Shown: positions 34,679 to 42,984 of the stretch, one piece after another | Layout: every line of letters starts with the position of its first letter | How positions within the stretch are numbered: position 1 is the stretch's first letter | NCBI RefSeq assembly: GCF_916618895.1 | Contig: NZ_OU745391.1 | Span: forward strand, 1,860,001 to 1,924,000 | Origin: Pseudoclavibacter sp. Marseille-Q3772 | GTDB taxonomy: Bacteria; Actinomycetota; Actinomycetes; Actinomycetales; Microbacteriaceae | DNA: 64,000 bases | Direction: 5' to 3' | Made by a program: the position numbers and the translations under genes | The notes under the pieces: model-generated | What the model was told of the DNA's origin: nothing | Seen by the model: only the letters and a program-made list of their open reading frames with translations | Database searches by the model: none

Positions 34679-35548
34679 TCAGCCGTACTGCACATCGCTG
34701 AAGTGCTCCTCGTACCCCAGCTTCCGGTACAGTCCGAGCGCGCTGTGGTTGTCCCCATCGACGTACAGCTCGGACTTGCTCCTGCCGAGTTCGGCGAATC
34801 GTGCAAAGGCTCTGCGCATCAGCGCGCCGCCGAGGCCGCGACCGGACGCATCCGGATGAATGCCGAGTACGTAGACCTCGGCCGCATCCTCGGTGATCTT
34901 GCACCAGCAGTAGCCGAGCAGGCGTTCTGGGGCGTCTTCGGGGGTCACCACAAAGAAATCCTCGGCGCAGAACCACGGCTGGTTCATCCGCGCCTGTAGA
35001 TCGTCGAGTGTGAGTTTCCCTTGTTCGGGGTGATCGGCAAAGACCGTAGCGTTCAGCGAAACCCAGGCCACCGCATCCTGGCTCTCGTCGAAGGTACGAA
35101 CACAATATCCCTCGGGTGTGGATGTCTGTGCCGAATCGGTCGGTGTGGTGGGGCGGGTGAGCATAAATAGCGTGCGAATGGGGCGAATCCCAACGCTCGC
35201 CGCCAGTGCTCGGGCGCCGGCAGTATTACCGTGCGCCCAGAACCGGAGCGGAGCCGGAGCCATTGCGACAAGCTGGTCGTACAGCCTACGGCCGTACCCG
35301 CGCTCGCGGTGATCCGGATGCACGGCAAACTCGACCTCGTATGCATCGTTATCGCCCGCCGGGGCGCAGAGTGCCAGAGCGACGAGCTCATTGGTTGATG
35401 AGCGGATGGCAAGGGCATGCCGCGATTGCGGTGCAAGCATGGATGCGTCGTTGAACGGCGAGGCGTTATCGGCGGTCTTGCAGGCGTGTGCGAACTGTTC
35501 GAGGGCATTGCCGAGCGTTGAAGCAACCGGGAGCGCGCGCAGTTCCAT
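34679..35548 (-). CDS. mshD: Mycothiol synthase (two GNAT domains)
   Basis: 289 residues with two tandem acetyltransferase domains. The first has [17 protein letters not shown] and the second has [18 protein letters not shown], both acetyl-CoA-binding loops. The segment [19 protein letters not shown] is characteristic of MshD. It acetylates Cys-GlcN-Ins to complete mycothiol, the actinobacterial thiol. The ATG follows TAGGAT by six bases with no ribosome site. Confidence 0.94.
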   Translation of the reverse strand: MELRALPVASTLGNALEQFAHACKTADNASPFNDASMLAPQSRHALAIRSSTNELVALALCAPAGDNDAYEVEFAVHPDHRERGYGRRLYDQLVAMAPAPLRFWAHGNTAGARALAASVGIRPIRTLFMLTRPTTPTDSAQTSTPEGYCVRTFDESQDAVAWVSLNATVFADHPEQGKLTLDDLQARMNQPWFCAEDFFVVTPEDAPERLLGYCWCKITEDAAEVYVLGIHPDASGRGLGGALMRRAFARFAELGRSKSELYVDGDNHSALGLYRKLGYEEHFSDVQYG

Positions 35549-35554
35549 GTCCCC

Positions 35555-35560
35555 ATCCTA
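35555..35560 (-). promoter_or_regulatory. -10 box of the mshD promoter
   Basis: On the minus strand TAGGAT ends six bases before the mshD ATG, consistent with leaderless transcription. Confidence 0.5.
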
Positions 35561-35616
35561 ATAATCGGGCGCTCCGGTCTCGGCCTAGCAATACCTCGCG
35601 GGTGCACTGGTCGCGG

Positions 35617-35622
35617 TAAACT
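35617..35622 (+). promoter_or_regulatory. -10 box for the small membrane protein gene
   Basis: TAAACT ends six bases before the ATG at 35629. Confidence 0.5.
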
Positions 35623-35628
35623 GCCCGA

Positions 35629-35961
35629 ATGGTCACTGGCAACACCGCATCCGAGCACACCGACGCGCAGCTGCGTCGAGTTCGGTATTGGGGGCGGATG
35701 CGTATAGTCGCGGTCTGGGTTGCTGCGGTCTTGCTGGTGGTTGCGATCGGTTTGCTCGCCAGCCCGCAGCGCCAGCTCACCTGGGTGTCGATCTCGATGA
35801 TGATGCTGGTGTTGCTCACCGGTCTGCTGCAATTGGCCGACGGCCGATCGGCCGGATATATCCACCGCTTCGCACTAAGCCTCGTCGGAGCTGCGCTCGT
35901 GCTCGCCATCGGCACGCTGATCTTCCTCGCCAATGGTGCCCAATCATGGGTGTTGGTGTAA
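35629..35961 (+). CDS. Small membrane protein of unknown function, 110 residues
   Basis: A polar N-terminus of about 22 residues is followed by three hydrophobic helices (about 25-44, 50-68 and 82-102). No conserved motif was recognised. It is divergent from mshD, with a probable leaderless promoter. It resembles small membrane genes found beside mshD and pst loci in related genomes, but that is a recollection rather than a search. Confidence 0.65.
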   Translation: MVTGNTASEHTDAQLRRVRYWGRMRIVAVWVAAVLLVVAIGLLASPQRQLTWVSISMMMLVLLTGLLQLADGRSAGYIHRFALSLVGAALVLAIGTLIFLANGAQSWVLV

Positions 35962-36017
35962 GCGCGCGAGGTTGATGACGAGCGGGCGGGACGCTCGCCG
36001 GTGATGCACTGACCGGT

Positions 36018-36023
36018 TAGACT
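36018..36023 (+). promoter_or_regulatory. -10 box for the 36-residue membrane peptide
   Basis: TAGACT ends seven bases before the ATG at 36031. Confidence 0.4.
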
Positions 36024-36030
36024 TACAGCT

Positions 36031-36141
36031 ATGGAACTGTTCTTTGAGATCCTCTTTATGGGCTTGCTCGGCGGCGCAATGGTCGGCATTCTCGGCGTAA
36101 GCGTGGTTGTACTTCGTCGCCTGTTCAAGGGTCAGAGCTAG
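36031..36141 (+). CDS. Single-helix membrane peptide, 36 residues
   Basis: A short frame from ATG to TAG reading MELFFEILFMGLLGGAMVGI and then a valine-rich end with LRRLFKGQS. Nearly the whole peptide is one membrane helix with glycines on one face and a basic cytoplasmic tail. It has no ribosome site but sits seven bases behind TAGACT, the same leaderless layout as neighbouring genes. The sequence pattern looks protein-coding rather than random, but function is unknown. Confidence 0.55.
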   Translation: MELFFEILFMGLLGGAMVGILGVSVVVLRRLFKGQS

Positions 36142-36234
36142 CCCGCAGGAACTGCTGAAGCGGTTGCCCGGCATGATTGTGCGCGCCGGGGCATCGCACC
36201 GACGGTCTGCGCGAAGGGCGAGGTGTTGCACATG

Positions 36235-36837
36235 ATGGAAATCCCCGTCGACCTGCCACCAGAACTGGTACCGCTCACCTGGGTGATTGGCACCTGGGAA
36301 GGCAATGGCATGGTCGAATACAAAATCGACGATCAGTTGCGCGAGCACCCCTTCAGGCAGCGCATTGAGTTCACCCACTCAGGGCAGCCCTATCTCGAGT
36401 ATCGATCACAGGTGTGGTTACTCGACGATAACGGCGAAGCAGCCGATAGCCCGCTTACCAGCGAAGCCGGCTTCTGGCGGCTGGCCCGTAAGCGAACCGA
36501 CGGCGATGTCGGTCCCGGCATGCTGCCCCCATCCGCATCCGCCGAAATCACCGATGCTGAAGGCGTCGAGGCGCTGCGCAATAGCGACAACGGGTTTGAC
36601 CTGGAGGTGACCCTCGCGCATCCCACCGGTGTGAGCGAGGTGTACTACGGCATGGTGCGCGGACCGCGCATTGATCTGGCAACGGATGGGGTGCTGCGCA
36701 CTGCCGGTGCGAAAGAGTATCGCTCGGCCACGCGGCTGTACGGCCTGGTGAACGGGCGGATGTTCTGGGCATGGGATATTGCCGCGCTCGGACAGGAACT
36801 CGCCACGCACGCCTCCGCACAACTGGATCGCGTGTGA
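36235..36837 (+). CDS. Nitrobindin-like heme-binding beta-barrel protein (FABP-like)
   Basis: The frame opens at 36223; I prefer the third ATG of the cluster, encoding MEIPVDLPPELVPLTWVIG, giving 200 residues. WVIGTWEGNGMVEY and FRQRIEFTHSGQPYLEYRSQ are markers of the nitrobindin family (Rv2717c, THAP4 C-terminal domain). The late TRLYGLVNGRMFWAWDIAAL and LATHASAQLDRV carry the probable heme-ligand histidine. Family members bind ferric heme and isomerise peroxynitrite to nitrate. Its stop overlaps the next start by four bases. Confidence 0.85.
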   Translation: MEIPVDLPPELVPLTWVIGTWEGNGMVEYKIDDQLREHPFRQRIEFTHSGQPYLEYRSQVWLLDDNGEAADSPLTSEAGFWRLARKRTDGDVGPGMLPPSASAEITDAEGVEALRNSDNGFDLEVTLAHPTGVSEVYYGMVRGPRIDLATDGVLRTAGAKEYRSATRLYGLVNGRMFWAWDIAALGQELATHASAQLDRV

Positions 36838-37769
36838 CCACGCCACTTGCCGCGCAGCGCGCGCTCGCGCTCGGCGACGCGGTGGTGTCGCTGCCGACTG
36901 TTGGTGCAATCAGCGTCACCGGCGAGGACCGACTGACCCTCATCCACTCGCTCACCACACAGCATGTTGCGGGCCTGGAAGCGGGGGAGTGCGTCGAGAA
37001 CCTCGTGCTCTCACCACAGGGACGCATTGAACACCAGTTCTTGATGGTTGATGACGGTGCGCGCACGCTGATTGCCAGCGAAACCGCGAACGAGCTCGGT
37101 CAGTGGTTGATGCGGATGCGGTTCATGATGCGTGTCGAGGTTGATGAGCTTTCCGGACACATCATCGGTACGTTTGCCGATCCGAATGGCCGAGATCACG
37201 CGGTGCAGTGGGGCGATCCGTGGATGCAGGCGGACGGTATCAGTTACGCGAAGGCACGTACGGCTGCCGACTACCCGCTGACGCTGCAACTGGTCGACGA
37301 AGTGCCACAGGGAGCCCTCGCATCCGAAACCCTGGAAGGACTACGCATTGCCGCGTGGCGGCCGAGATTCGCGACCGAAGTCGACGAACGAGCACTGCCG
37401 CACGAACTCGACCTGCTGCGCAGCGCCGTGCACATGAACAAGGGATGCTATCGGGGTCAAGAGACTGTCGCCAAAGTGCATAACCTCGGTCATCCGCCGC
37501 GCCGATTGACGTACCTGAGCCTTGACGGCAACGTGCCCGAACACGGTGCGCTCATCCGACTCGATCCCGAGGGCAAACCGGTGGGCCGCATCACCTCGGC
37601 GGCGACGCACTACGAAGAGGGCCCGATCGCCCTCGCGCTACTTAAGCGAAACACACCGGTGGATGTGCCGCTGAGCGTGGATGACTCGGATGCACCGATC
37701 ACCGCCGCGCAGACCGTCATTGTGCCGCCGGATGCGGGGAGTGTCGTGTCACTGCCGCCGCGGCGCTAG
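36834..37769 (+). CDS. YgfZ/GcvT-like folate-binding protein
   Basis: The start is the GTG that overlaps the preceding stop (GTGA), giving 311 residues; a longer frame adds 21 unlikely residues. MNKGCYRGQETVAKVHNLG near residue 200 contains the invariant YgfZ KGCYXGQE motif with its cysteine. The N-terminal half has GEDRLTLIHSLTTQHVAGL, the GcvT-like fold start. YgfZ proteins use folate and support repair or assembly of iron-sulfur enzymes. Coupling with the nitrobindin-like gene suggests shared defence against nitrosative or oxidative damage. Confidence 0.88.
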   Translation: MTTPLAAQRALALGDAVVSLPTVGAISVTGEDRLTLIHSLTTQHVAGLEAGECVENLVLSPQGRIEHQFLMVDDGARTLIASETANELGQWLMRMRFMMRVEVDELSGHIIGTFADPNGRDHAVQWGDPWMQADGISYAKARTAADYPLTLQLVDEVPQGALASETLEGLRIAAWRPRFATEVDERALPHELDLLRSAVHMNKGCYRGQETVAKVHNLGHPPRRLTYLSLDGNVPEHGALIRLDPEGKPVGRITSAATHYEEGPIALALLKRNTPVDVPLSVDDSDAPITAAQTVIVPPDAGSVVSLPPRR

Positions 37770-37773
37770 CGCG

Positions 37774-37785
37774 TGACAAATGTCA
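37774..37785. promoter_or_regulatory. Inverted repeat upstream of the ABC exporter
   Basis: TGACAAATGTCA has 5-bp arms TGACA/TGTCA with a two-base centre. A related half ATGTCGTGAC follows at 37791-37800. It lies 60 bases before the exporter ATG and is a likely binding site for the DesR-like regulator encoded in the same cluster. Confidence 0.45.
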
Positions 37786-37844
37786 TGTTGATGTCGTGAC
37801 GAACGGTAGAGCGAAGGCAGCTTCACCGGACGCAAACTAAGAAC

Positions 37845-38783
37845 ATGAATACAACGGCGATTCAGCTACGTGACGTACACAAACACTTCCCATCGGCCGG
37901 TGGTCTCGTTCGCGCGGTAGACGGGATTAGCCTCACGATCGAGCAGGGCGAAATCGTGGCGCTGCTCGGGACAAACGGCGCCGGTAAAACCACCGCGCTC
38001 GATATGGTGTTGGGCCTCACCAAGCCAACCTCCGGTGAGGTGTCGGTGTTGGGAGGTACCCCAACCTCGGCGATTCATGCCGGGAGGATCTCGGCCGTAT
38101 TGCAAACCGGGGGGCTGTTGGGCGACTTGAAGGTCGAAGAAACGGTGCAATTAATTGCCGCTATGTACAGCAATCATGCCCCGATTGAAGACGTGATGGA
38201 GCGCGCCGGTCTTACCGGTATCGCCAAACAGATGGTTTCGAAATGCTCCGGTGGTGAACAGCAGCGGTTGCGGTTTGCCCTCGCACTCTTGCCCGAACCG
38301 GACATCATCGTGCTCGACGAGCCGACCGCCGGTATGGATGTCAACGCTCGGGCGGCGTTCTGGGACGCCATGCACGAGGAGGCAGCTCGCGGTCGCACCG
38401 TAGTGTTCGCGACGCACTATCTGCACGAAGCCGAACAGTTCGCCAATCGAATCGTGATGATGAACCGCGGACGAATCATCGCGGACGGCAGCGTCGCCGA
38501 AGTTCGCAAGCTCGCCGGTAAGCGACGTATCGCAGTGCGTTGGCCGGACGTATCCGAACAGCAGCTCACGCAGCTTCCCGAACACGAGGTCGTGCAGCGG
38601 GAGGGTGAGGCCATTACGTTCGCTGCCGTTGATTCTGACGGCCTCGCGCGATATCTGCTCACCCATACTCCCGCATTCGACCTCACGATCACCGCAGCAA
38701 GCCTCGACGAAGCGTTCAGTCACCTCGTCGAAGTTGATGGCTCAGATAAGGACCGCACCGAACTCGAAGGAGCAGCACGATGA
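37845..38783 (+). CDS. ABC-2 type exporter ATP-binding protein
   Basis: 312 residues. One cassette with Walker A GTNGAGKTT at about residue 45, signature CSGGEQQRLRFALAL, and Walker B IIVLDEPTAGMD followed by H-loop FATHYLHEA. The C-terminal 80 residues form the extra domain of drug or lipid exporter ATPases such as DrrA, CcmA and YvfR. It overlaps the permease gene by four bases and is followed by a DesK/DesR-like two-component system, a set resembling B. subtilis yvfRSTU. Confidence 0.92.
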   Translation: MNTTAIQLRDVHKHFPSAGGLVRAVDGISLTIEQGEIVALLGTNGAGKTTALDMVLGLTKPTSGEVSVLGGTPTSAIHAGRISAVLQTGGLLGDLKVEETVQLIAAMYSNHAPIEDVMERAGLTGIAKQMVSKCSGGEQQRLRFALALLPEPDIIVLDEPTAGMDVNARAAFWDAMHEEAARGRTVVFATHYLHEAEQFANRIVMMNRGRIIADGSVAEVRKLAGKRRIAVRWPDVSEQQLTQLPEHEVVQREGEAITFAAVDSDGLARYLLTHTPAFDLTITAASLDEAFSHLVEVDGSDKDRTELEGAAR

Positions 38784-39559
38784 GCAGGACCGCAGTAACC
38801 AGCTATATCGGTATTGAACTGCGCCGTCAGCTGCGCATGTTCGTGAACGTCTTTTTCATGATCGTGCTGCCGATGGCGATGTACCTGATTTTCGGTGGCA
38901 TGCAGGATTACGGTACGCAGGAGCTGTGGACCGGGCGAGGCAATGTTTCGGCAATGATCGCCGTCAGCATGGCGGCATACGGTGCGATCACTGCCACATC
39001 GGGAACGGCGGGTGCGGCCGCGGTTGAGATCCAGCAGGGATGGGGGCGACAGCTTGCGCTGACACCGCTACGTCAAGCGCAATTCGTGCTCAGTAAAACA
39101 GTGGTTGGGCTCGCTCTGGCGATTCTGCCGGTGATCGCCGTGTTCGCGGCAGGGTTCATCACCTCGGCAAGGATGGAGCCGTGGGTGGTTGCGGCATGTG
39201 CCGGACTGATTCTGGTCGGCCCCGCGCTCGTGTTTTCACTGTACGGGCTCGCGATCGGTCTGTTCTTCCGCAGTGAGTCAGCCGTTAGCGCAGCAAGCGG
39301 CATCATCGTGGTGCTGTTCTTCCTCGGCAACGCGTTCGTACCGCTGAGTGGATTCCTGCTCGACCTGTCGGTGTTCACTCCGGTGTGGGGTGTGATGCAG
39401 CTGGCGCTTTGGCCATTGACCGAGGGCGCAGTGACTAGTCAGGACGGCGGATTCACCCAGTACGAGCTTTGGCAGATCCTGCTCAACCTGGGCGTCTGGG
39501 CGACAGTGTTCGCGGTGCTTGCACTGCTCGCGGTGCGTCGAACAACATCGCGACGATAG
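38780..39559 (+). CDS. ABC-2 type exporter permease
   Basis: 259 residues with six hydrophobic helices; the first (FVNVFFMIVLPMAMYLIFGG) starts near residue 20. A cytoplasmic loop reads EIQQGWGRQLALTPLRQAQF, common in this permease family. LGNAFVPLSGFLLDLSVFTP lies between the later helices. It pairs with the upstream ATPase. Substrate is unknown; cell-envelope stress or membrane-lipid related export is plausible from the linked DesK-like sensor. Confidence 0.9.
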   Translation: MSRTAVTSYIGIELRRQLRMFVNVFFMIVLPMAMYLIFGGMQDYGTQELWTGRGNVSAMIAVSMAAYGAITATSGTAGAAAVEIQQGWGRQLALTPLRQAQFVLSKTVVGLALAILPVIAVFAAGFITSARMEPWVVAACAGLILVGPALVFSLYGLAIGLFFRSESAVSAASGIIVVLFFLGNAFVPLSGFLLDLSVFTPVWGVMQLALWPLTEGAVTSQDGGFTQYELWQILLNLGVWATVFAVLALLAVRRTTSRR

Positions 39560-39571
39560 GGTTACAGCAAT

Positions 39572-39610
39572 CAGTGTGCCGCCGAAGCCTGTGCTTGCGG
39601 CGGCACACTG
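39572..39610. terminator. Strong hairpin between exporter and sensor kinase
   Basis: CAGTGTGCCGCCG pairs perfectly with CGGCGGCACACTG around a 13-base loop. It has no T-run. It may partly separate exporter expression from the downstream two-component genes. Confidence 0.55.
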
Positions 39611-39658
39611 CATATCGACAGCCGTTGCCGACACCGGGCTGTGCATAAGGACACCACC

Positions 39659-40753
39659 ATGGAAGAACGATCTGACCGCATCCGCAACCCATACGAGCAG
39701 TACTGGTTTGCCATGATCTGGCTGGTCTTCCTGATCATCCCGATCATGCTGGTGAGCGAGCTGTCTACCGCCGGACCCGTATGGGATTCGATCGCCTACG
39801 CCTGCACCATGGTCTTCGGTGTGATCTACCTGATTGCGATGCGTCGATACGAGGACGACGCACCACTCACGCAGATCATCGCATGGGCCGCGCTGCTTTG
39901 TTCGGTGTGCCTCCCGACAATTCCCGCACTCGGGTTCGCGGTGGTTTCGTATACGCCGTATCTAATGGCGTTGGGGCTGTGGTGCCTACCGTTTCGGCAC
40001 GGCTTGGTGTGGGCACTGGTGCTGTTTGCTGTCTCGGTGCTTGCGGTGCTGGTGCCGTTCGGCATTGTTGAAGGAGCCCAGATACTACTGAATATGAGCG
40101 GCGCCTATATTGCGCAATTGTTTACGGTGGCATTTCGGCTGATCGAATACCGCAGCGCCTCGGCCGCGAAACTCGAGCGCGAGCTTGCGGCAGTGCACGA
40201 GCGCGAGGAGATATCGCGTGATATTCACGATTTGCTCGGGCACTCACTCACTGCCATCTCGCTGAAAGCGCAGCTAGCGAAACGGCTGGTTGACACGAAT
40301 CCGCAGCAGGCAGCGCACGAGCTTGACGAGTTGCTGCAGATTACGAGCCGATCGCTCGACGAGGTGCGAGGGACCGTCGGGCGACTGCGGACCCCCGATT
40401 TAGCGGCGCAGCTGAAATCAGTGCAGACCATGCTCGAGGCCGCCGACCTCGAGTACCGAATCGAAGGCAGCGTGCACGAGGTGCCCGTCGAGCACCGAGC
40501 ACTCATGGCGTGGGCCATGCGCGAAGGCGTGACCAACCTCGTGCGCCACGCAGACGCGAGTGAAGCTACCATCACCATCCGGCCAACGCTCTTACGAATT
40601 GCCGACAACGGCACTGGCACCGAGGCGCCAGAGGGCCACGGACTGACGGGCCTGCGGTGCCGGGTAGAGGATGCGGGAGCTACGCTAGAGATTCGGCCGC
40701 TGCACCCGGGAGGGGAGCGGCCCGGAACCTGCCTCGAGGTGCAACTCCAATGA
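39659..40753 (+). CDS. DesK-like sensor histidine kinase
   Basis: 364 residues from the ATG preceded by AAGGA. Five or so membrane helices fill residues 15-160. A HisKA_3 dimerisation domain follows with the phospho-acceptor His190 in SRDIHDLLGHSLTAIS, then a compact HATPase ending in GHGLTGLRCRVEDAGA. In this family the membrane part senses lipid order or envelope-active compounds. It overlaps the response regulator gene by four bases. Confidence 0.92.
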   Translation: MEERSDRIRNPYEQYWFAMIWLVFLIIPIMLVSELSTAGPVWDSIAYACTMVFGVIYLIAMRRYEDDAPLTQIIAWAALLCSVCLPTIPALGFAVVSYTPYLMALGLWCLPFRHGLVWALVLFAVSVLAVLVPFGIVEGAQILLNMSGAYIAQLFTVAFRLIEYRSASAAKLERELAAVHEREEISRDIHDLLGHSLTAISLKAQLAKRLVDTNPQQAAHELDELLQITSRSLDEVRGTVGRLRTPDLAAQLKSVQTMLEAADLEYRIEGSVHEVPVEHRALMAWAMREGVTNLVRHADASEATITIRPTLLRIADNGTGTEAPEGHGLTGLRCRVEDAGATLEIRPLHPGGERPGTCLEVQLQ

Positions 40754-41358
40754 CAATCCGCCTTTTGATCGCCGACGATCAAGATCTCGTACGCGGCGCC
40801 ATGGCGGCACTGCTCGGGCTCGAGACTGACCTCGAGGTTGTTGCCCACACGGGACGTGGCGATGAAGTGGTCGCACTGTGTCGCGAGCACGAGGTGGACA
40901 TCGCCCTGCTGGATATCGAAATGCCGGGGATGAACGGTATCGAAGCTGCTGCAGCACTCGCCCAGTCGGGTCTCAGCACGCGTGTCATTATGGTCACCAC
41001 GTTCGGTCGCCCCGGCTATTTGCGGCGCGCACTGGCGGCATCAGCACGCGGATTCATCGTCAAAGACACTCCACCGGAAACGTTGGCGCAAATCATCCGC
41101 GATGTATCCGCCGGAAAACGAGTGGTGGACTCGACCCTTGCTGCCGAATCACTCGGTTTGGGTGAGAGCCCGCTCAGCGATCGCGAGACCGAGGTGTTGC
41201 GTGCGGCCGCCAGCGGTACATCCATCCGTGAGATCGCTGCCACCGTGCACCTTTCGGAGGGAACCGTTCGCAACCATCTCTCGGCGATCATTGGCAAATG
41301 TGGTGCACGGAACCGCGCCGAAGCCGCAAAGATTGCTGAGACCAACGGTTGGTTGTAG
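40750..41358 (+). CDS. NarL/DesR-family response regulator
   Basis: 202 residues starting at the ATG overlapping the kinase stop. The receiver has Asp55 as phosphorylation site in [11 protein letters not shown]. The segment [25 protein letters not shown] is typical of DesR. The LuxR-type HTH at the C-terminus has [22 protein letters not shown] and [11 protein letters not shown]. Probably controls the ABC exporter upstream through the inverted repeat at 37774-37785. Confidence 0.93.
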   Translation: MTIRLLIADDQDLVRGAMAALLGLETDLEVVAHTGRGDEVVALCREHEVDIALLDIEMPGMNGIEAAAALAQSGLSTRVIMVTTFGRPGYLRRALAASARGFIVKDTPPETLAQIIRDVSAGKRVVDSTLAAESLGLGESPLSDRETEVLRAAASGTSIREIAATVHLSEGTVRNHLSAIIGKCGARNRAEAAKIAETNGWL

Positions 41359-41362
41359 TCGC

Positions 41363-41368
41363 TACCCT
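41363..41368 (+). promoter_or_regulatory. -10 box of the gpmA promoter
   Basis: TACCCT ends six bases before the gpmA ATG, suggesting a leaderless transcript. Confidence 0.4.
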
Positions 41369-41374
41369 GGTGGC

Positions 41375-42124
41375 ATGAACGAACCACTCACGCTCATCCT
41401 CGTCCGACACGGTCAAAGCCAGTGGAACGAAAAAAACCTGTTTACCGGTTGGGTCGACGTTGACCTCACCGACAAGGGCCGCGCTGAAGCGGTCCGCGCC
41501 GGCCAGCTCATCCGAGAGGCTGGCTTGGCCCCCGACATCCTCTACACCTCGCTGCTGACCCGCGCGATCGAAACCGCCAATATCGCCCTGAAAGAAGCCG
41601 GCTTTAACTGGATTCCCGTCAAGCGCAGCTGGCGGCTGAACGAGCGCCACTACGGTGCGCTCCAGGGCAAAGACAAAACCCAGGTGCGTGACGAGTTCGG
41701 CGAAGAACAGTTCATGATCTGGCGTCGCTCCTACGATGTACCGCCGCCCGCAATTGCCGATGACGACCAGTACTCGCAGGTGGGCGACCCGCGCTATGCG
41801 GGGCTCGGCGACGAGATGCCGCGCACCGAGGCGCTCAAACTGGTACTTGACCGCCTCCTGCCGTACTGGGAGTCCGACATCTCCGAAGACCTGCGTGCCG
41901 GTAAGACCGTTATGGTCGCCGCGCACGGTAACTCCCTGCGCGCGCTGGTGAAGCACCTCGACGGCATCAGCGACGACGATATTGCAGGCTTAAATATCCC
42001 CACCGGTATCCCGCTGGTGTACAAGCTCGACCCGAGCACGCTGCGTCCGGTTGAAGCGGCACAGTACCTCGACCCGGAAGCCGCTGCGGCTGGAGCGGCA
42101 GCAGTAGCCAACCAGGGTAAGTAA
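41375..42124 (+). CDS. gpmA: 2,3-bisphosphoglycerate-dependent phosphoglycerate mutase
   Basis: 249 residues, normal for GpmA. The N-terminal [20 protein letters not shown] carries the catalytic phosphohistidine (His11 region). [10 protein letters not shown] and [14 protein letters not shown] contain the substrate-binding arginines and Glu, and [17 protein letters not shown] the second histidine. It interconverts 3- and 2-phosphoglycerate in glycolysis. The order gpm, then senX3 and regX3 recalls Mycobacterium. It ends in a strong shared terminator with phoU. Confidence 0.96.
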   Translation: MNEPLTLILVRHGQSQWNEKNLFTGWVDVDLTDKGRAEAVRAGQLIREAGLAPDILYTSLLTRAIETANIALKEAGFNWIPVKRSWRLNERHYGALQGKDKTQVRDEFGEEQFMIWRRSYDVPPPAIADDDQYSQVGDPRYAGLGDEMPRTEALKLVLDRLLPYWESDISEDLRAGKTVMVAAHGNSLRALVKHLDGISDDDIAGLNIPTGIPLVYKLDPSTLRPVEAAQYLDPEAAAAGAAAVANQGK

Positions 42125-42156
42125 GCGTTGTGGCGCTGCGGCGCCGACAAGACAAC

Positions 42157-42185
42157 AACCGGGGCGTCGACTCGACGCCCCGGTT
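42157..42185. terminator. Bidirectional terminator between gpmA and phoU
   Basis: AACCGGGGCGTCGA pairs perfectly with TCGACGCCCCGGTT around a single base (the centre will open to a small loop). It lies between convergent gpmA and phoU stops. Confidence 0.8.
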
Positions 42186-42223
42186 TCTCGTTGAGAATGT
42201 TCGTTTATTACGCGGGTCGCGCA

Positions 42224-42880
42224 CTAGGCGCGTTCTTCTCGGTGGTCTTCGACACGGTGTCGGATGCGGCGAGCGATCGATACTGCATGGTCGGAGAACC
42301 GTTCGAGGTATCGGTTCGCGAGCGTTGCATCCACGATCTGGGATGAGGTCATCTCGATGTCTTCGCGCGGGCGAGTGAGTGTGGTCAGCACTTGTTTGTG
42401 GAGCGCATCAACCGCGTCGTCACTGTCGATGATTTCGGCGATGTAGTCGGGATTTTCGGTGCGCAGCAGTGCCTCAACGCGAACTGCCTGTTGGGCGGCG
42501 TGCTCGCCCATCTCCAATAACTGTTCACGCACCGCCTGCACGCCCGCACTTTCGGGGAAGCGCATCCGCGCCAATTGCGCGATGTGGGCTGCCAAATCGC
42601 CCATTCGCTCCAGCGAACCACTCATACGCATGGTGTCGACAATGAACCGTAGGTCGTTGGCTACCGGCGCCTGCAGTAGCAGAATTTCGAGCGTGAGATC
42701 ATCGATCTGGGCGCTGAGATCATCGATGATGAGGTCTCCTGAGATGACCTGATCGGCAAGGGAAACATCAGAGTCTCCCAGTGCGGCGACGGCATTCTGA
42801 ATAGCATCAACGACGCGCTGCGCAATGTCTACCAGACCCTGTTGGACCTCGGCAAGATTCTGTTGAAAGACTTTGCGCAT
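42224..42880 (-). CDS. phoU: Phosphate signalling protein PhoU
   Basis: 218 residues built from two three-helix PhoU repeats. The first has MRKVFQQNLAEVQQGLVDIA, and metal-contact-type segments are in SGSLERMGDLAAHIAQLA and RYLERFSDHAVSIARRI. PhoU links the Pst transporter with the phosphate sensor kinase and keeps the Pho response off when phosphate is sufficient. It is divergent from senX3, whose product it presumably restrains. Confidence 0.95.
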   Translation of the reverse strand: MRKVFQQNLAEVQQGLVDIAQRVVDAIQNAVAALGDSDVSLADQVISGDLIIDDLSAQIDDLTLEILLLQAPVANDLRFIVDTMRMSGSLERMGDLAAHIAQLARMRFPESAGVQAVREQLLEMGEHAAQQAVRVEALLRTENPDYIAEIIDSDDAVDALHKQVLTTLTRPREDIEMTSSQIVDATLANRYLERFSDHAVSIARRIRHRVEDHREERA

Positions 42881-42936
42881 CGCATTCCTATCTCGTGGAG
42901 CTCAGAAGGGGAAAGCTATGTGGTGCACATTACCGG

Positions 42937-42948
42937 AGAGTTAACTCT
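42937..42948. promoter_or_regulatory. Perfect palindrome between phoU and senX3
   Basis: AGAGTTAACTCT is a 12-base perfect palindrome in the 104-base divergent gap. Its core GTTAAC also occurs upstream of pstS and regX3. It is a candidate site for RegX3 or another regulator. Confidence 0.4.
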
Positions 42949-42984
42949 GGATTTGGTTACTTACGATTTCTATCGTGGTCGGCG

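Noticed and set aside
34609..34806. N-terminal extension of polyphosphate kinase
   Set aside because: The 66 extra residues are Ser/Thr/Gly-rich and overlap the end of mshD; the internal ATG gives normal Ppk length.
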